Origin: Companilactobacillus formosensis
GTDB taxonomy: Bacteria; Bacillota; Bacilli; Lactobacillales; Lactobacillaceae
Direction of reading: 5' to 3'
Assembly (NCBI RefSeq): GCF_005405305.1
Contig: NZ_BJDU01000009.1
Coordinates: forward strand, 53,412 to 117,411
Length of the DNA stretch: 64,000 bases
Every line of letters begins with the position of its first letter. Positions within the stretch are counted from its first letter, which is position 1. The translations under genes and the position numbers were made by a program. Of this stretch, positions 42,773 through 52,173 are shown piece by piece. The notes under the pieces are model-generated. The model saw only the letters and a list, made by a program, of their open reading frames with translations. It did no database searches and was not told where the DNA came from.

Positions 42773-44119
42773 ATGGATGTAAGAGATAGATTTATTGCTG
42801 AACACAAGGATAATTTTGAAAAAATATTGAAGAAATTGATTGCTTTGAAAAGTATCAGTGCAACTGGAGAAGGAATTGACGAAACAGTTCAGTTTTTGCG
42901 TAATTTGTTAACGAAACTATTAGGTGCAGAGGTCGAAATCGTTCCCACAGCTGGCAATCCAGTTATTTTGGCTAATATTTCTGGTAAAGAAAATAAGGAT
43001 GTCTTGTTTTACGGTCACTATGACGTCATGACACCAGGAGATTCGATTTATTGGGATTCAGATCCTTTTGATTTAAGCAAACGAGATGGTCATTTTTATG
43101 CTCGTGGAGTTGGTGACAATAAAGGACAGTTGTTGGCTCAAATTTTAGGGATGTACACTTATTTACAAATCCATCACGAATTTCCTTTCAATATCACGCT
43201 GTTTATCGAAGGCGAGGAGGAACAAGGCAGCATCAACCTAGAACCAACAGTCAAAAAAATTGCTACGACTAAATTGAAACAAGTCGATCAAGTCTTTGTC
43301 ATGGATGGAGCGTTCAATGCTGATGGCACTCACGTATTGAGATTGGGTAATCGTGGCGTGTTCGCTTTCGAGTTATCAACGACAACTGGCAGTCACGATA
43401 ATCACTCGGGAAACTTGGGTAATATTATGGATAATCCATTCGTGCAGTTGTTGAAATATTTGGATAAGATTTACGATATTAAAACTGGAATCGTTAAATT
43501 ACCGCATTTTTACGAAGGTGTGGAGAAACCAACTGAACAAGAGAAAAATTGGATTCAACAATTGCCATACGATAAAGAGTTGATCTTGCAACAATCTGGG
43601 ATTAAGCACCTAAACTTCGACAAAGAAACTTACTATGAAAAATTAATGTTTGAGCCCACCTTCAATTTCTTCAGCGTCAAATCAGGCTACATGGAAAAAG
43701 GAGTCAAAACTATCATTCCGCATCAAGCTAGTTTAAAGGTCGATTGTCGACTAGTTGGAAAACAATCGATTGCTGCTATTAAGCAAGATTTGGAAGAAGT
43801 TTTTGTTAAAGAAATTAAAACTGGTGATATACAACTCAAATATTTAGGAAACATCCCACCAGAACATACAGAAGCTGATCCAAAAGAAATCGAAAAAATT
43901 CAACAAGCGATCGTCAAAGCAACCGGCAAAGCTTATATCGAACCAGTGATGCCCGGTGGCGTTCCTAATTACGTTTGGAAAGATAATTTACACGTCCCAG
44001 TTTTTACAATTCCATATGCCAATTACGATGAGCACAATCACGATTTCAATGAGAATTTAACTGAAAAAGCCTTTTATGATGGAATTAGGATTAGTTATGA
44101 ATTATTAGGATTGGGATAG
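42773..44119 (+). CDS. M20 family metallopeptidase
   Basis: This 448-residue zinc peptidase (PF01546, dimerisation domain PF07687) has metal ligands in LFYGHYDVM (His), ARGVGDNKGQ (Asp), EGEEEQGS (Glu pair), and His near NYDEHNHDFNEN at the C-terminus. The layout is that of carnosinase-like dipeptidases and related carboxypeptidases. It probably cleaves small peptides in the cytoplasm. ATG 42773 has AAGGAG and is preferred over an upstream frame extension. Repeat copy F starts right after the stop. Confidence 0.9.
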   Translation: MDVRDRFIAEHKDNFEKILKKLIALKSISATGEGIDETVQFLRNLLTKLLGAEVEIVPTAGNPVILANISGKENKDVLFYGHYDVMTPGDSIYWDSDPFDLSKRDGHFYARGVGDNKGQLLAQILGMYTYLQIHHEFPFNITLFIEGEEEQGSINLEPTVKKIATTKLKQVDQVFVMDGAFNADGTHVLRLGNRGVFAFELSTTTGSHDNHSGNLGNIMDNPFVQLLKYLDKIYDIKTGIVKLPHFYEGVEKPTEQEKNWIQQLPYDKELILQQSGIKHLNFDKETYYEKLMFEPTFNFFSVKSGYMEKGVKTIIPHQASLKVDCRLVGKQSIAAIKQDLEEVFVKEIKTGDIQLKYLGNIPPEHTEADPKEIEKIQQAIVKATGKAYIEPVMPGGVPNYVWKDNLHVPVFTIPYANYDEHNHDFNENLTEKAFYDGIRISYELLGLG

Positions 44120-44441
44120 AATTAGACACATGCTTTTTGAATAACTACTCTATTCCTTTGTAGCATTATTTAAAAAAAGAAGATACTACTAAAACTACAG
44201 CAATATACTGCAATTCTAATAATATCTTCTATTAATTTTCTGAAGTTACTTATATAAAGATAGAAATCACCATCTAGTCCGGAATAGCAAAGAAAATTGG
44301 CTCAAATGTGAAATTTCTCTTGGCAATTTATTGCCTAGTGAAAGGCCGAGCTTGAAGACTTTGCCCGGTTTTGGTCTTAGCAAAGGCTCCAAGTCGTGCC
44401 CACATTGTTCCAGCCAAATTTTCTTTGCTATGGAGGACGGA
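44120..44441 (-). repeat. Intergenic element, copy F (inverted, Q and P)
   Basis: This copy abuts the M20 stop codon on its left and lies 9 nt from the end of the convergent MenE-like gene on its right. Read on the minus strand it gives P (44441-44270), Q (hairpin 44229-44173 with seven Ts) and part of the middle segment (AACTATTC... to TGTGTCTAATTC). The R end is missing. It could act as terminator for the minus-strand gene once transcription enters it. Confidence 0.87.
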
Positions 44442-44450
44442 AATAAACAT

Positions 44451-45908
44451 CTATATAACTTTATACTCCAAATCAGCCAACCGATTACGAAGTATTTTCC
44501 CATTTGTAGCACGTGGAAACTCGTCAATTTGGCGATATTCCATCGGAACTTGATAATTTAACAGATTATGTTTGCCAAAGTCAGCGAGATTGGCACTAGT
44601 TAAAAACGCATTGTCACGCAAAGTTAGGTAGGCGATAGGGACATTTTTCCCGGCACGTGACTTAGTGCCAACGACACAAATATCCTTAATGCCATTAACG
44701 CTGCGAAAGACATTTTCCACCTCTTCAGGGTAGACGATTTTGTCTGCAATGTAGATAAGATCAGCTTGACGTCCTTTGAGATACAAGAAGTTGTCCTCGT
44801 CTAAATATCCAACATCACCGGTCTTGAAAAAGCCATCTTTAGTAAAACGGGACTGAAACAGTTCATCTTTGTTTAAATAACCTAACGCCACTGTCGGAGA
44901 TTTAACTTCAATACAACCGACATTATCTTGATTAATATTGGTAATGCGAATTTGCGTTGTGAAGAAGGGTTGACCGCAAGAACCAGATTTGATTTCTGCA
45001 TCATTGAAATTTAGAGCTGAAATATTTGCAGTCGTTTCTGTCATACCATATGTTTGTAAGACAGGAATATCCAACATGTTGCAACGAAGGACTGTCCAAC
45101 TGTCAATCAGACCAGTTCCCAAAAATACGCAACGAAAATGGTCGTTGTATCTTTCACCTCGAGGTAGTCCGTTGAGTAATTCTCGTAATAGTGGTGGTGT
45201 CAGAGAAATAATCGTGGCACGTTCATTGATTAAGATTTTGTTGATCAAATCAATATCGAAACCGTCGATTAAATAAACACTAATGCCGTAAATCAACGAT
45301 CGCATGATAATTGAGAAACCCGGAATATTGAAGGTTGGTAACGACAAGACCCAAATATCCTGTTTATTGATGCCTAGGTTCAGACTGGTTCCCATAGCGG
45401 AGTAAAAATAATTGCCATAGGTCAACATTACACCAGTGTCATTTCTATCAGCACTTGGTGTATAGAATACCGAAGCAATTTCTTCAGTGGGGTATTCTGA
45501 AACAGGTTGATAATCCAAATTGCCATTCATGCTCAAAACCTCTGACATAAAAATTTTATCCCAGTCAACTTTTACGATTTCGTCAGTGTGTGCTGAATCG
45601 CTGATCAAGATGGTTTTGGGTTGGCAATCATTGACTTGATATTGCAATGTTTCTAACGGTAATTCGGTATCAAGGAATATTGTTCGTGCCCCTAGTTGTT
45701 GAAGTGCTAAAATGGCAACGTAGCCATTAAAGCAATTATCGGAAAATAAAGCTACGGGGTCATTTTTCCGAATACCGCTAGTATATAATTTGCCGGCAAA
45801 AGCTTGGACAGTTGAATTAAGTTCGCCAAAAGTGAAATCTGCGTGTTCTAAAATTAAAGCAATTTTATCAGGATCAAGTTTGGCACGTTTAACTAACCAA
45901 TTTTCCAA
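44451..45908 (-). CDS. Acyl-CoA synthetase / o-succinylbenzoate-CoA ligase-like, degenerate P-loop
   Basis: This 485-residue ANL-superfamily enzyme has intact motifs QTYGMTETTA (A5), KTGDVGYLDEDNFLYLKGR (A7/A8) and PRATNGKILR (A10 Lys). The usual A3 loop TSGTTGxPK is replaced by TPSADRNDTG, so ATP phosphate binding may be altered. Length and the divergent hotdog thioesterase next door point to MenE of menaquinone synthesis. Other acid-CoA or acid-ACP ligases are possible. Start TTG 45908 with AGAGG. Confidence 0.82.
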   Translation of the reverse strand: MENWLVKRAKLDPDKIALILEHADFTFGELNSTVQAFAGKLYTSGIRKNDPVALFSDNCFNGYVAILALQQLGARTIFLDTELPLETLQYQVNDCQPKTILISDSAHTDEIVKVDWDKIFMSEVLSMNGNLDYQPVSEYPTEEIASVFYTPSADRNDTGVMLTYGNYFYSAMGTSLNLGINKQDIWVLSLPTFNIPGFSIIMRSLIYGISVYLIDGFDIDLINKILINERATIISLTPPLLRELLNGLPRGERYNDHFRCVFLGTGLIDSWTVLRCNMLDIPVLQTYGMTETTANISALNFNDAEIKSGSCGQPFFTTQIRITNINQDNVGCIEVKSPTVALGYLNKDELFQSRFTKDGFFKTGDVGYLDEDNFLYLKGRQADLIYIADKIVYPEEVENVFRSVNGIKDICVVGTKSRAGKNVPIAYLTLRDNAFLTSANLADFGKHNLLNYQVPMEYRQIDEFPRATNGKILRNRLADLEYKVI

Positions 45909-46016
45909 AATATGACCTCTTTTCCTTTAAAAATTTGATACGCTTATATATGATTTGATTGTAAAACATAAAAACAATAAAAATTAACTAATTTCTGAAA
46001 AAAATTGAGGTATAAA

Positions 46017-46385
46017 ATGAGTTTGCTAAATGATTTAGGTATAGAGGTAGTCGAACAAGGTAGACACAAAGTGGTTTTACAGCTGGATTTGACCGAAGAA
46101 CACTTACAAATGGAAAATAATAAGACGGGTGTGATCAATGCCATGCTGTCTGAAACTGCTGCTAGCATTGGAGCAAACTTGAATGTTGAAGATGGCAGTT
46201 CTGCTGCTGTCTTGAGTGTGTCCTTACATAATTTAAACACACTTAAACTGGGAAAACTCGTTGTGGAAGCGATTTCTGTTCGAGTAGGCGAAAATGTTCA
46301 AACTTGGCAAGCTACGACTCATTACGATCAGAGTGCCATCAGTAACAGTTTGAGTACAATAACATTAAAAAAAATCCAGATCTAA
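46017..46385 (+). CDS. Hotdog-fold thioesterase (PaaI/MenI-like)
   Basis: This 122-residue protein of the 4HBT/PaaI family has core MENNKTGVINAMLSETAASIGANLNV, where the Asn/Glu region contains the usual catalytic acid, and GKLVVEAISVRVGENVQTWQAT. It hydrolyses acyl-CoA esters. Beside a MenE-like gene it is a good candidate for DHNA-CoA thioesterase. ATG 46017 with TTGAGG is the start. The stop overlaps the convergent DUF308 gene by 4 bp. Confidence 0.82.
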   Translation: MSLLNDLGIEVVEQGRHKVVLQLDLTEEHLQMENNKTGVINAMLSETAASIGANLNVEDGSSAAVLSVSLHNLNTLKLGKLVVEAISVRVGENVQTWQATTHYDQSAISNSLSTITLKKIQI

Positions 46386-46903
46386 TTGTGATAGATTCTG
46401 GAGTTAATAATTTCAAAAAAGGCTAAGACAATTAAGCTGACGCCAAATAATTGATATATAAAAATAATAGTTTTCGAAGGGTTCAGAATAAACACGATTC
46501 CTGCAATCATCAATAGGGCTGAATAAAAATAGTCCAAGTAGGGTGTTATCTGAACTCTTTTTGTCATTTCATGCGAATCCCGAAATTGGTTGATGCCGTT
46601 GACTAATAGAATAATTCCTAAAACCGGCGGTACCAATGGTACGAAATAGCGGGCAAACAATAAGACGCCTAAAGCTAAAAACAACGCTCCAACGCCCAAA
46701 CCGATAGCAATATTATTTTCACCCGTAGTTTTGCGGATACTCAAACCATCAATAATAGAAAGAATTCCATAAATAGCAATGTAGCTAGAAACGATGTAAA
46801 TAATAATATTGAAACTTTTAATTGGTGCAATGACGATCAAAATTCCCGCCACCAACAAAAAAATAAACCGTAACCAACGATAAAGTTGGAACTGTCTAAC
46901 CAT
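46382..46903 (-). CDS. DUF308 / HdeD-family membrane protein
   Basis: This 173-residue protein has six predicted helices arranged as pairs with the repeated pattern of DUF308 (PF03729): LRFIFLLVAGILIVIAPIKS and ALLMIAGIVFILNPSKT. In E. coli, HdeD acts in acid resistance. The role in Firmicutes is not established. Start ATG 46903 with GGGGGAG. The longer frame adds an untypical extension. Confidence 0.85.
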   Translation of the reverse strand: MVRQFQLYRWLRFIFLLVAGILIVIAPIKSFNIIIYIVSSYIAIYGILSIIDGLSIRKTTGENNIAIGLGVGALFLALGVLLFARYFVPLVPPVLGIILLVNGINQFRDSHEMTKRVQITPYLDYFYSALLMIAGIVFILNPSKTIIFIYQLFGVSLIVLAFFEIINSRIYHN

Positions 46904-47099
46904 TTTTATACTCCCCCTAAAAAACTCTCTAAATACATGATACCAGAAAAGTTTTAAAATAGAGTTGTTCATAGAAATATGTTTCACAAGCTTATTGATA
47001 AATTTATAAACAGACTAATCTGACGGCAATGAGCATTTTACTTTAATTGTGAAACCAATGTGGTAATTTAGAGTTAATAGATATTAGGAGGAACTTATA

Positions 47100-48824
47100 A
47101 TGAGTGTTCGTGCATCTGATAAAATGGTTGATGTTTTAGCAAAGTGGGGTGTCGATAACATCTATGGTTTACCCGGGGATTCTGTTGATACAACCATTGA
47201 TGCTTTATATCGAGCCCAAGATAAAATTAAATTCACACATGTTTTGCATGAAGAGGTCGCTGCCTTGTCCGCTGCCGCTCATGCTAAATTAACTGGAAAA
47301 CTCGGAGTCTGTCTTTCTATCGGTGGCCCTGGGGCAATTCACCTACTAAATGGACTTTACGATGCCAAAATGGATCACGCTCCAGTTTTAGCAATTTTGG
47401 GTCAAGTTCAATCTAAATTACTCAATACTGATTTCTTTCAAGAAGTCGATACGCACGTTTTGTTCGATGATGTGGCTGTCTACAACAAAATCATCATGGA
47501 TCCACAATCATTACCAAGAATTATGGATGAAGCTATCAGAACCGCTATCGCCAAAAAAGGTGTCGCTGTATTAACGATTCCTGATGACATCCCTGATCAC
47601 ATGATTAAAGACAATTTCACACCTAATGTCGATAATTTCCAAATGGAAAATTACAAAGTCGACGATACTCAAATCAAAAAAGCTCTCGAAATGATTAAGA
47701 TTCACTCCAATCCTATCGTTTTAGCTGGTGTCGGAATTAAAGATGCTAAGAAAGAAACGAAAGAATTTATCGAAAAATATAAGATCCCAATTATTTTAAC
47801 CATGCCGGCCAAGGGATTAGTGGATGATGACTATCCTTATAACTTGGGACAATTAGGTAAGTTAGGAACTAAGCCAGCCTTTGAAATGATGCAAAAAGCT
47901 GATCTCGTTATCATGTTGGGAACTGATTATCCTTACGCACCTTATTTGAATAAGAAGGTCGATGCCATCCAAATCGATACTAATGCGGACAGATTGGGCA
48001 AACGTCGTCACGTCAATATCGCTATTCAAGCTGATGCTAAAGAAGCTATTAGTCGTTTGAATGAATTAGGCGAACCAGTCAAAGAACGTCCATTTTTGGA
48101 TGAAGCTGTTGCCAAAATCGGTCAATGGAACAGTTGGATGCACGATGTTTATACGAAGAAGCACACTGGTGTCTTGCCATCATTGATGTTCCACAACCTC
48201 AGTAAGAATGCTCCTAGCGATACGATTTGGTCAATTGATGTCGGAACTTCAACTGCTTTTGGGGCTCGATTCCTAACTGCCAAGTCTAGTCAAAAGTACA
48301 CAATTTCAGCATGGTTAGGTACGATGGGATGTGCTTTACCAGGTGCAATTGCTGCTAAAAATGACTTCCCAGACCGTCCCGTTTATGCAGTAGCCGGCGA
48401 TGGTGCCACAGCCATGGTCATGCAAGACTTCGCTACTGCAGTCAGATATAATTTGCCAATGTTGTATATCGTTTTGAATAACAAATTGTTAGCCTTCATC
48501 GAATACGAACAACAATCTGCCGGTCAACAAAATTACGGAATCAGTTTGCCAGAAATTGATTTTGCCAAAGTCGCAGAAGCTTGTGGCGGAATTGGTGAAA
48601 GAATCACAACTGATGAAGAATTTGCAGACGCAATTAAGAAGTATCGTCGTCCTGACAAGCCAGTTTTATTGGATGTAGCCGTAACAGACGAAGCCCCACT
48701 TCCTGGTAAGATCATGATGGATGAAGCTCATGGTTATGCTAAATTTGGCTTGGGACACGTGATTGATAAGAAGAGTTTGCCAGAATTGCCACCAATGAAA
48801 GAAATTTTGCGCTCATTCTTGTAG
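47100..48824 (+). CDS. Pyruvate oxidase (acetyl-phosphate-forming type)
   Basis: This 574-residue thiamine-diphosphate flavoenzyme has N-terminal HEEVAALSAAAHAKLTGKLGVCLSIGGPG with the catalytic Glu, a central FAD domain, and C-terminal ThDP motif GDGATAMVMQDFATAVRYNLPMLYIVLNN. It matches PoxB/SpxB: pyruvate, phosphate and oxygen give acetyl-phosphate, CO2 and H2O2. An AGGAGG site precedes ATG 47100. Upstream 46904-47099 shows no clear cre site. T1 terminator follows. H2O2 formation is a known trait of such lactobacilli. Confidence 0.93.
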   Translation: MSVRASDKMVDVLAKWGVDNIYGLPGDSVDTTIDALYRAQDKIKFTHVLHEEVAALSAAAHAKLTGKLGVCLSIGGPGAIHLLNGLYDAKMDHAPVLAILGQVQSKLLNTDFFQEVDTHVLFDDVAVYNKIIMDPQSLPRIMDEAIRTAIAKKGVAVLTIPDDIPDHMIKDNFTPNVDNFQMENYKVDDTQIKKALEMIKIHSNPIVLAGVGIKDAKKETKEFIEKYKIPIILTMPAKGLVDDDYPYNLGQLGKLGTKPAFEMMQKADLVIMLGTDYPYAPYLNKKVDAIQIDTNADRLGKRRHVNIAIQADAKEAISRLNELGEPVKERPFLDEAVAKIGQWNSWMHDVYTKKHTGVLPSLMFHNLSKNAPSDTIWSIDVGTSTAFGARFLTAKSSQKYTISAWLGTMGCALPGAIAAKNDFPDRPVYAVAGDGATAMVMQDFATAVRYNLPMLYIVLNNKLLAFIEYEQQSAGQQNYGISLPEIDFAKVAEACGGIGERITTDEEFADAIKKYRRPDKPVLLDVAVTDEAPLPGKIMMDEAHGYAKFGLGHVIDKKSLPELPPMKEILRSFL

Positions 48825-48880
48825 GATAATGTTGGTATACTTCAATCTAAAAGAAAAAATTAAATATGAATAATAATATA

Positions 48881-48927
48881 CGAATCAATACGTAGTTTTT
48901 GAACGTAAGTATTGATTCGTTTTTTTG
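48881..48927 (+). terminator. T1 terminator, copy 1 (after pyruvate oxidase)
   Basis: CGAATCAATAC ... GTATTGATTCG is followed by seven Ts. A homologous hairpin, with the same preceding TAATAATATAC, lies at 51469-51515. Confidence 0.9.
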
Positions 48928-49058
48928 GCTCGCATTTTAATGATGGGAATATTCCAGCAATTAACTTAATTGAAATATATTTATTACGGTATTTCTGCTG
49001 TAAATTTGCAGCGTAAATGCTATTATATATTAAAATTGATTAAGAGGAGGTTAATGAC

Positions 49059-49301
49059 ATGTCTGAAGTAAAACCACTTTCATCTTTGAGAAACTATACA
49101 AAAATATTTAATGAGTTAAAACCAGGACATCCCATTATTTTCACAAAAAATGGAAATGAGGTAGGAACTTTGATTGATTCAAAAGAATGGAATAAGCTGC
49201 AATCTGAAATGAGATTGGTAAAAGAATTAACTCGTGAAGACAATTCCTTTGATGGCATCTCATTAAAAGAATTCAGAAAGAATCACAATCGTAATGTATA
49301 A
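49059..49301 (+). CDS. Type II antitoxin, Phd/YefM (RelB) type
   Basis: This 80-residue protein has N-terminal LSSLRNYTKIFNELKPGHPIIFTKNGNEVGTLIDSKEW, the Phd/YefM DNA-binding fold, and a C-terminal toxin-binding tail (DGISLKEFRKNHNRNV). It precedes the toxin with an 8-nt overlap. It should neutralise the toxin and repress the promoter. GGAGG upstream. The promoter lies in the roughly 130 bp after T1. Confidence 0.9.
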   Translation: MSEVKPLSSLRNYTKIFNELKPGHPIIFTKNGNEVGTLIDSKEWNKLQSEMRLVKELTREDNSFDGISLKEFRKNHNRNV

Positions 49302-49611
49302 GGTTAAGATATCCAAGGGATATGAATTTGACTATATGATGTTAGAACAGAATTTAAGAGTTAATGGATATAGTGAAAAATACATTAATAGTTTATTAGA
49401 GAGAATGGATCATCAAATTGATTTATTAGAAGAAAATCCAAATATGGGAATAAAGCTGGAAAAGTATACATGGTTTGAAAATAATTTTAGATTTCTTGTA
49501 TGTGAGGATTACCTACAGTTTTATAGTGTTTATGAAAATAACGAAGAAGTACATGTTCTCAGAATAGTAAATGGAAGAACAGATTATTTGGCAAATTTGG
49601 AATTAATTTAA
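49294..49611 (+). CDS. Type II toxin, RelE/ParE superfamily
   Basis: This 105-residue protein has beta-alpha pattern YKVKISKGYEFDYMMLEQNL and NFRFLVCEDYLQFYSVYENNEEVHVLRIVNGRTDYLANLE. The C-terminal RIVNGRTDY is the usual position of catalytic basic residues. The toxin would be an mRNA interferase or gyrase poison, probably cleaving mRNA on the ribosome. It overlaps the antitoxin gene and is followed by T2. Confidence 0.88.
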   Translation: MYKVKISKGYEFDYMMLEQNLRVNGYSEKYINSLLERMDHQIDLLEENPNMGIKLEKYTWFENNFRFLVCEDYLQFYSVYENNEEVHVLRIVNGRTDYLANLELI

Positions 49612-49622
49612 AATATAGAATC

Positions 49623-49662
49623 AAAAAATCCAACCGAGAAATTAGTCTTGGTTGGATTTTTT
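49623..49662. terminator. T2 terminator, copy 1
   Basis: AATCCAACC-gAGA-loop-TCT-tGGTTGGATT is followed by TTTTTT, with an A run on the other side, so it works in both directions. It lies between the toxin gene and the convergent surface-protein gene. Close relatives occur at 52012-52053 and 54081-54121. Confidence 0.9.
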
Positions 49663-49666
49663 GATA

Positions 49667-51164
49667 TTATAAGGAATTTTGATATTTCTTTTTCAAATCA
49701 ATTCCAAAGATTCCTGCAACCATAGTAAGGATTGCTATTCCCATCAGCTGGATTTTACTATTATTTTCATTACCAGCTTGAGGTAGTAATTCTGATTTTG
49801 TATTTTGAAGAGAACTTGTACTTTGCTCAGAGATTTTATTCATTGTGTATCCTTGAAGGGTGCTTCTATTTGATTGCACTGGATTGATTTGATAAATTGG
49901 CGAATCATTTTGTTTAGTTAGGCTGTTACTTTGATTGTCCGTATCTTTAGATTCTGAAGGATTTTCGTTTACAATAGGTTCATTTGGGGAAACAACTGGT
50001 TTTTCTTCATTATCTTCTGGTGTTGTTTCGGGATCAGTGTCCTTTTCCTCATCGTTGTTGTCATCAGTATTATCGGATTCAACTTCAGTCGTTGGATGAG
50101 TATTGTTATCGTCCTTATCAGGGGTTTTATTGTCATCCTTATTAGGATCAACTTCTGGTTCTTCGGGTTCTGGGGCATTGACGATATGGAAAGTTACTTT
50201 TCTAGTTCCCCAGACATTACTCTTATCACCTGTACCAACTATTGCTATTCCGCTGTCATTTATTGGATCATTTTCTAGGACCTTTAAAGGAAAGATAAGT
50301 GTATGTAATCCGTCGGGAATGGGGATTCCACCAGCAGCAACTGAATTATCAATATAAATATGGGTTACTTGTGAAAGGTCCAGGCCTCCCCCAAATTTAG
50401 CCCAACTAGATAAAGTTCTCATATCATAACTAAGATCACTTGATAATCCTGTACCATATTGTACAACGGTATCTTCTGGTAACCCGGCATTTTTCAATAA
50501 TACTGCTTCATCATATTTATCAGGATCTAATACGATGTGAGTTGTTGAAGAATCATTTTCGTAGTATCTAGGTAATAGAAGAGAAGGTTTAGTATCTTCT
50601 CCATTAGTTCCCTCATTATTTTCAACAGTAAAAATAATTTCATATTGATTGTTAGGATTGTCAATGATATCAGCTCCAGCATCGATATTTGCATTTGTTG
50701 GTGTTGAATCAGTACCATTTTCGTTAGTTACTTGAACTTTAGCAGTAGTGTATACAGAGAATCTAGTATTATTTACATTATTGTATGAGGAGACACCTGA
50801 ATCTGGATAGTCATTGATAATAGGTGCACCTTCTTTTGATGATGATTCACCTTTGTCTAATTCAGTTGTAGCATCTGCATCTTTATCAGAATCAACAGGA
50901 TTTTGAGTTTCTGATTCATTATCTTCAGCATCGCCAGAAGTCACCTTTATCTGAATCAAGATTGTCCTCAGTAGAAGTTTTAGGCGTTTCAGTTTCAACT
51001 TCTGTATTTTCGTTTGAAGATTGCTCTTGTGGAGCGGGGTCTATTGAAGTATCAGCTTTAACATTAGTGATTTGAGCAAATTGAGCTCCTAAGGTTGATA
51101 CACAAACGGCGGTGACTAATAATTTATGATTTATCTTTGATATAACTTTTGCTATATTTTTCAA
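49667..51164 (-). pseudogene. LPQAG-anchored surface protein, broken by a frameshift
   Basis: The 5' part (51164 down to about 50938) encodes a signal peptide (KLLVTAVCVSTLGAQFAQITNVKA) and an acidic Ser/Thr/Glu-rich start. The 3' part, in another frame, continues with DAEDNESETQNPVDSDKDAD and goes to the C-terminal sorting signal LPQAGNENNSKIQLMG, hydrophobic stretch and Lys-rich tail. Removing one T of GGTGACTTCTGG (at 50937-50938) restores GDSGDAEDNES across the junction. A wall-anchored, sortase-processed protein is therefore broken by a 1-nt insertion, or the sequence has an error. The middle (about 150 to 390) is a beta-rich domain I do not recognise, then a long Asp/Thr/Pro/Asn-rich stalk. 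Confidence 0.82.
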
Positions 51165-51468
51165 AATGAAACCCCCTGAGCATAAAATTTATATTTAATC
51201 AATAATTTTATGTTATCACTTACAATATTTTTTCTGATTCAGATTTTATAAGATTTTCTATTAGATTGTGAATGATGTAGCTAATGGTGTGAACTACATT
51301 AGCACTAAAGTACCAAGCTTCTAGGAACATTCCACACTTGCCAACTAGTATTTCAACCAGTCGGTAGGGTCTAGAACTATTTTACTAAGGCTTGTTCCAA
51401 GCCATTATTTAATATATTTTTTCTACCATTAGTCAATAGAAAACTAGAGTAAACTAAATAATAATATA
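51165..51468. other. Non-coding region upstream of the surface-protein gene
   Basis: This stretch is AT-rich, with the surface gene's start and promoter on the minus strand at the left and T1 copy 2 at the right. Inverted pieces (ATGTAG/CTACAT, GCTAAT/ATTAGC around 51276-51312) are present but not nested into one good hairpin. No gene seen. Confidence 0.5.
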
Positions 51469-51515
51469 CAAATCAATACGTATTTTTAAAAAATAGGTGG
51501 TGATTTGTTTTTTTT
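51469..51515 (+). terminator. T1 terminator, copy 2
   Basis: CAAATCAATAC ... GTGGTGATTTG forms an 11-bp stem with one mismatch and one wobble, followed by eight Ts. It shares the flank and 5' arm with the pyruvate oxidase terminator. Confidence 0.75.
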
Positions 51516-51535
51516 CTTCATTTTGGCTATCAATT

Positions 51536-51631
51536 TATAATGTAGCAAAAAAAGTAAGGAAAAAGTATGGTAGCATTTCAACCCCTGAAATTGATTGGGG
51601 AGAAGATATTGAAATGGAGGATTTTGATTAA
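51536..51631 (+). pseudogene. mazE antitoxin remnant (C-terminal toxin-binding tail only)
   Basis: An open frame ending TAATG at the mazF start encodes YNVAKKVRKKYGSISTPEID followed by WGEDIEMEDFD. The PEIDWG...E tail is typical for the MazF-binding end of MazE antitoxins. The N-terminal AbrB-like DNA-binding domain is missing. In its place lies T1 copy 2. A nominal GTG start at 51500 sits inside the terminator hairpin and is not convincing. Confidence 0.6.
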
Positions 51632-51975
51632 TGAAATATCTTCAAGGAGATATCTTTTATTTTAATTTAAATCCTAGCAAAGGTACTGAAATACAGAAGA
51701 AGCGACCATATCTTATTATTAGTAATAATAATTATAATCATGTCTTTAATACTGTTATTGTTGTACCAATTAGTTCATCTAAAAAATATTTTCAAAAAAG
51801 GTATGTCGAATCACCATTATTCGTCGATATAAAGAAGGACCTAGTTAACGGAACTATTTTGTTGCAACATATTAGATCTGTTGATCCAAAAAACCGAATA
51901 GAAGGAGAGAGATTAGCTTCCCTGTCAGGAACAGAAATTAATAGACTTAGTGAAATTATTAAAGAATTTCTATAG
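51631..51975 (+). CDS. mazF: MazF/PemK-family mRNA interferase toxin
   Basis: This 114-residue toxin (PF02452) starts GDIFYFNLNPSKGTEIQKKRPYLII, the family hallmark, and has VVPISSS and GTILLQHIRSVDPKNRI with the conserved catalytic Arg and Thr region. It would cut single-stranded mRNA at short motifs. The frame is intact while its antitoxin is truncated, so the toxin is either poorly expressed, inactive, or controlled by the remaining tail. A T2 terminator follows. Confidence 0.9.
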   Translation: MKYLQGDIFYFNLNPSKGTEIQKKRPYLIISNNNYNHVFNTVIVVPISSSKKYFQKRYVESPLFVDIKKDLVNGTILLQHIRSVDPKNRIEGERLASLSGTEINRLSEIIKEFL

Positions 51976-52011
51976 ATTATATTAAAGAGAATGGCTTCTG
52001 TACTGTAGAAT

Positions 52012-52053
52012 AAAAAAATCCAGCTAAGAAATTAATCTTGGCTGGATTTTTTA
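52012..52053 (+). terminator. T2 terminator, copy 2
   Basis: AATCCAGC ... GCTGGATT with AGA/TCT inner pairs is followed by six Ts. Compared with copies 1 and 3 (AACC/GGTT) the stem differs by compensated changes. Confidence 0.88.
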
Positions 52054-52173
52054 TTTACAATAATACGTAATTTATAAACATAAAAGGCGATTATCTAAGT
52101 TAAAAAACATTGTGGTAGCAAAAAAATGCTATCTGATGATACAATTAGAAAAAATCAGAAAGGGATTTTAACT

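Noticed and set aside
46904..47099. A cre site for pyruvate oxidase
   Set aside because: No sequence close to the cre consensus was seen in the upstream region.
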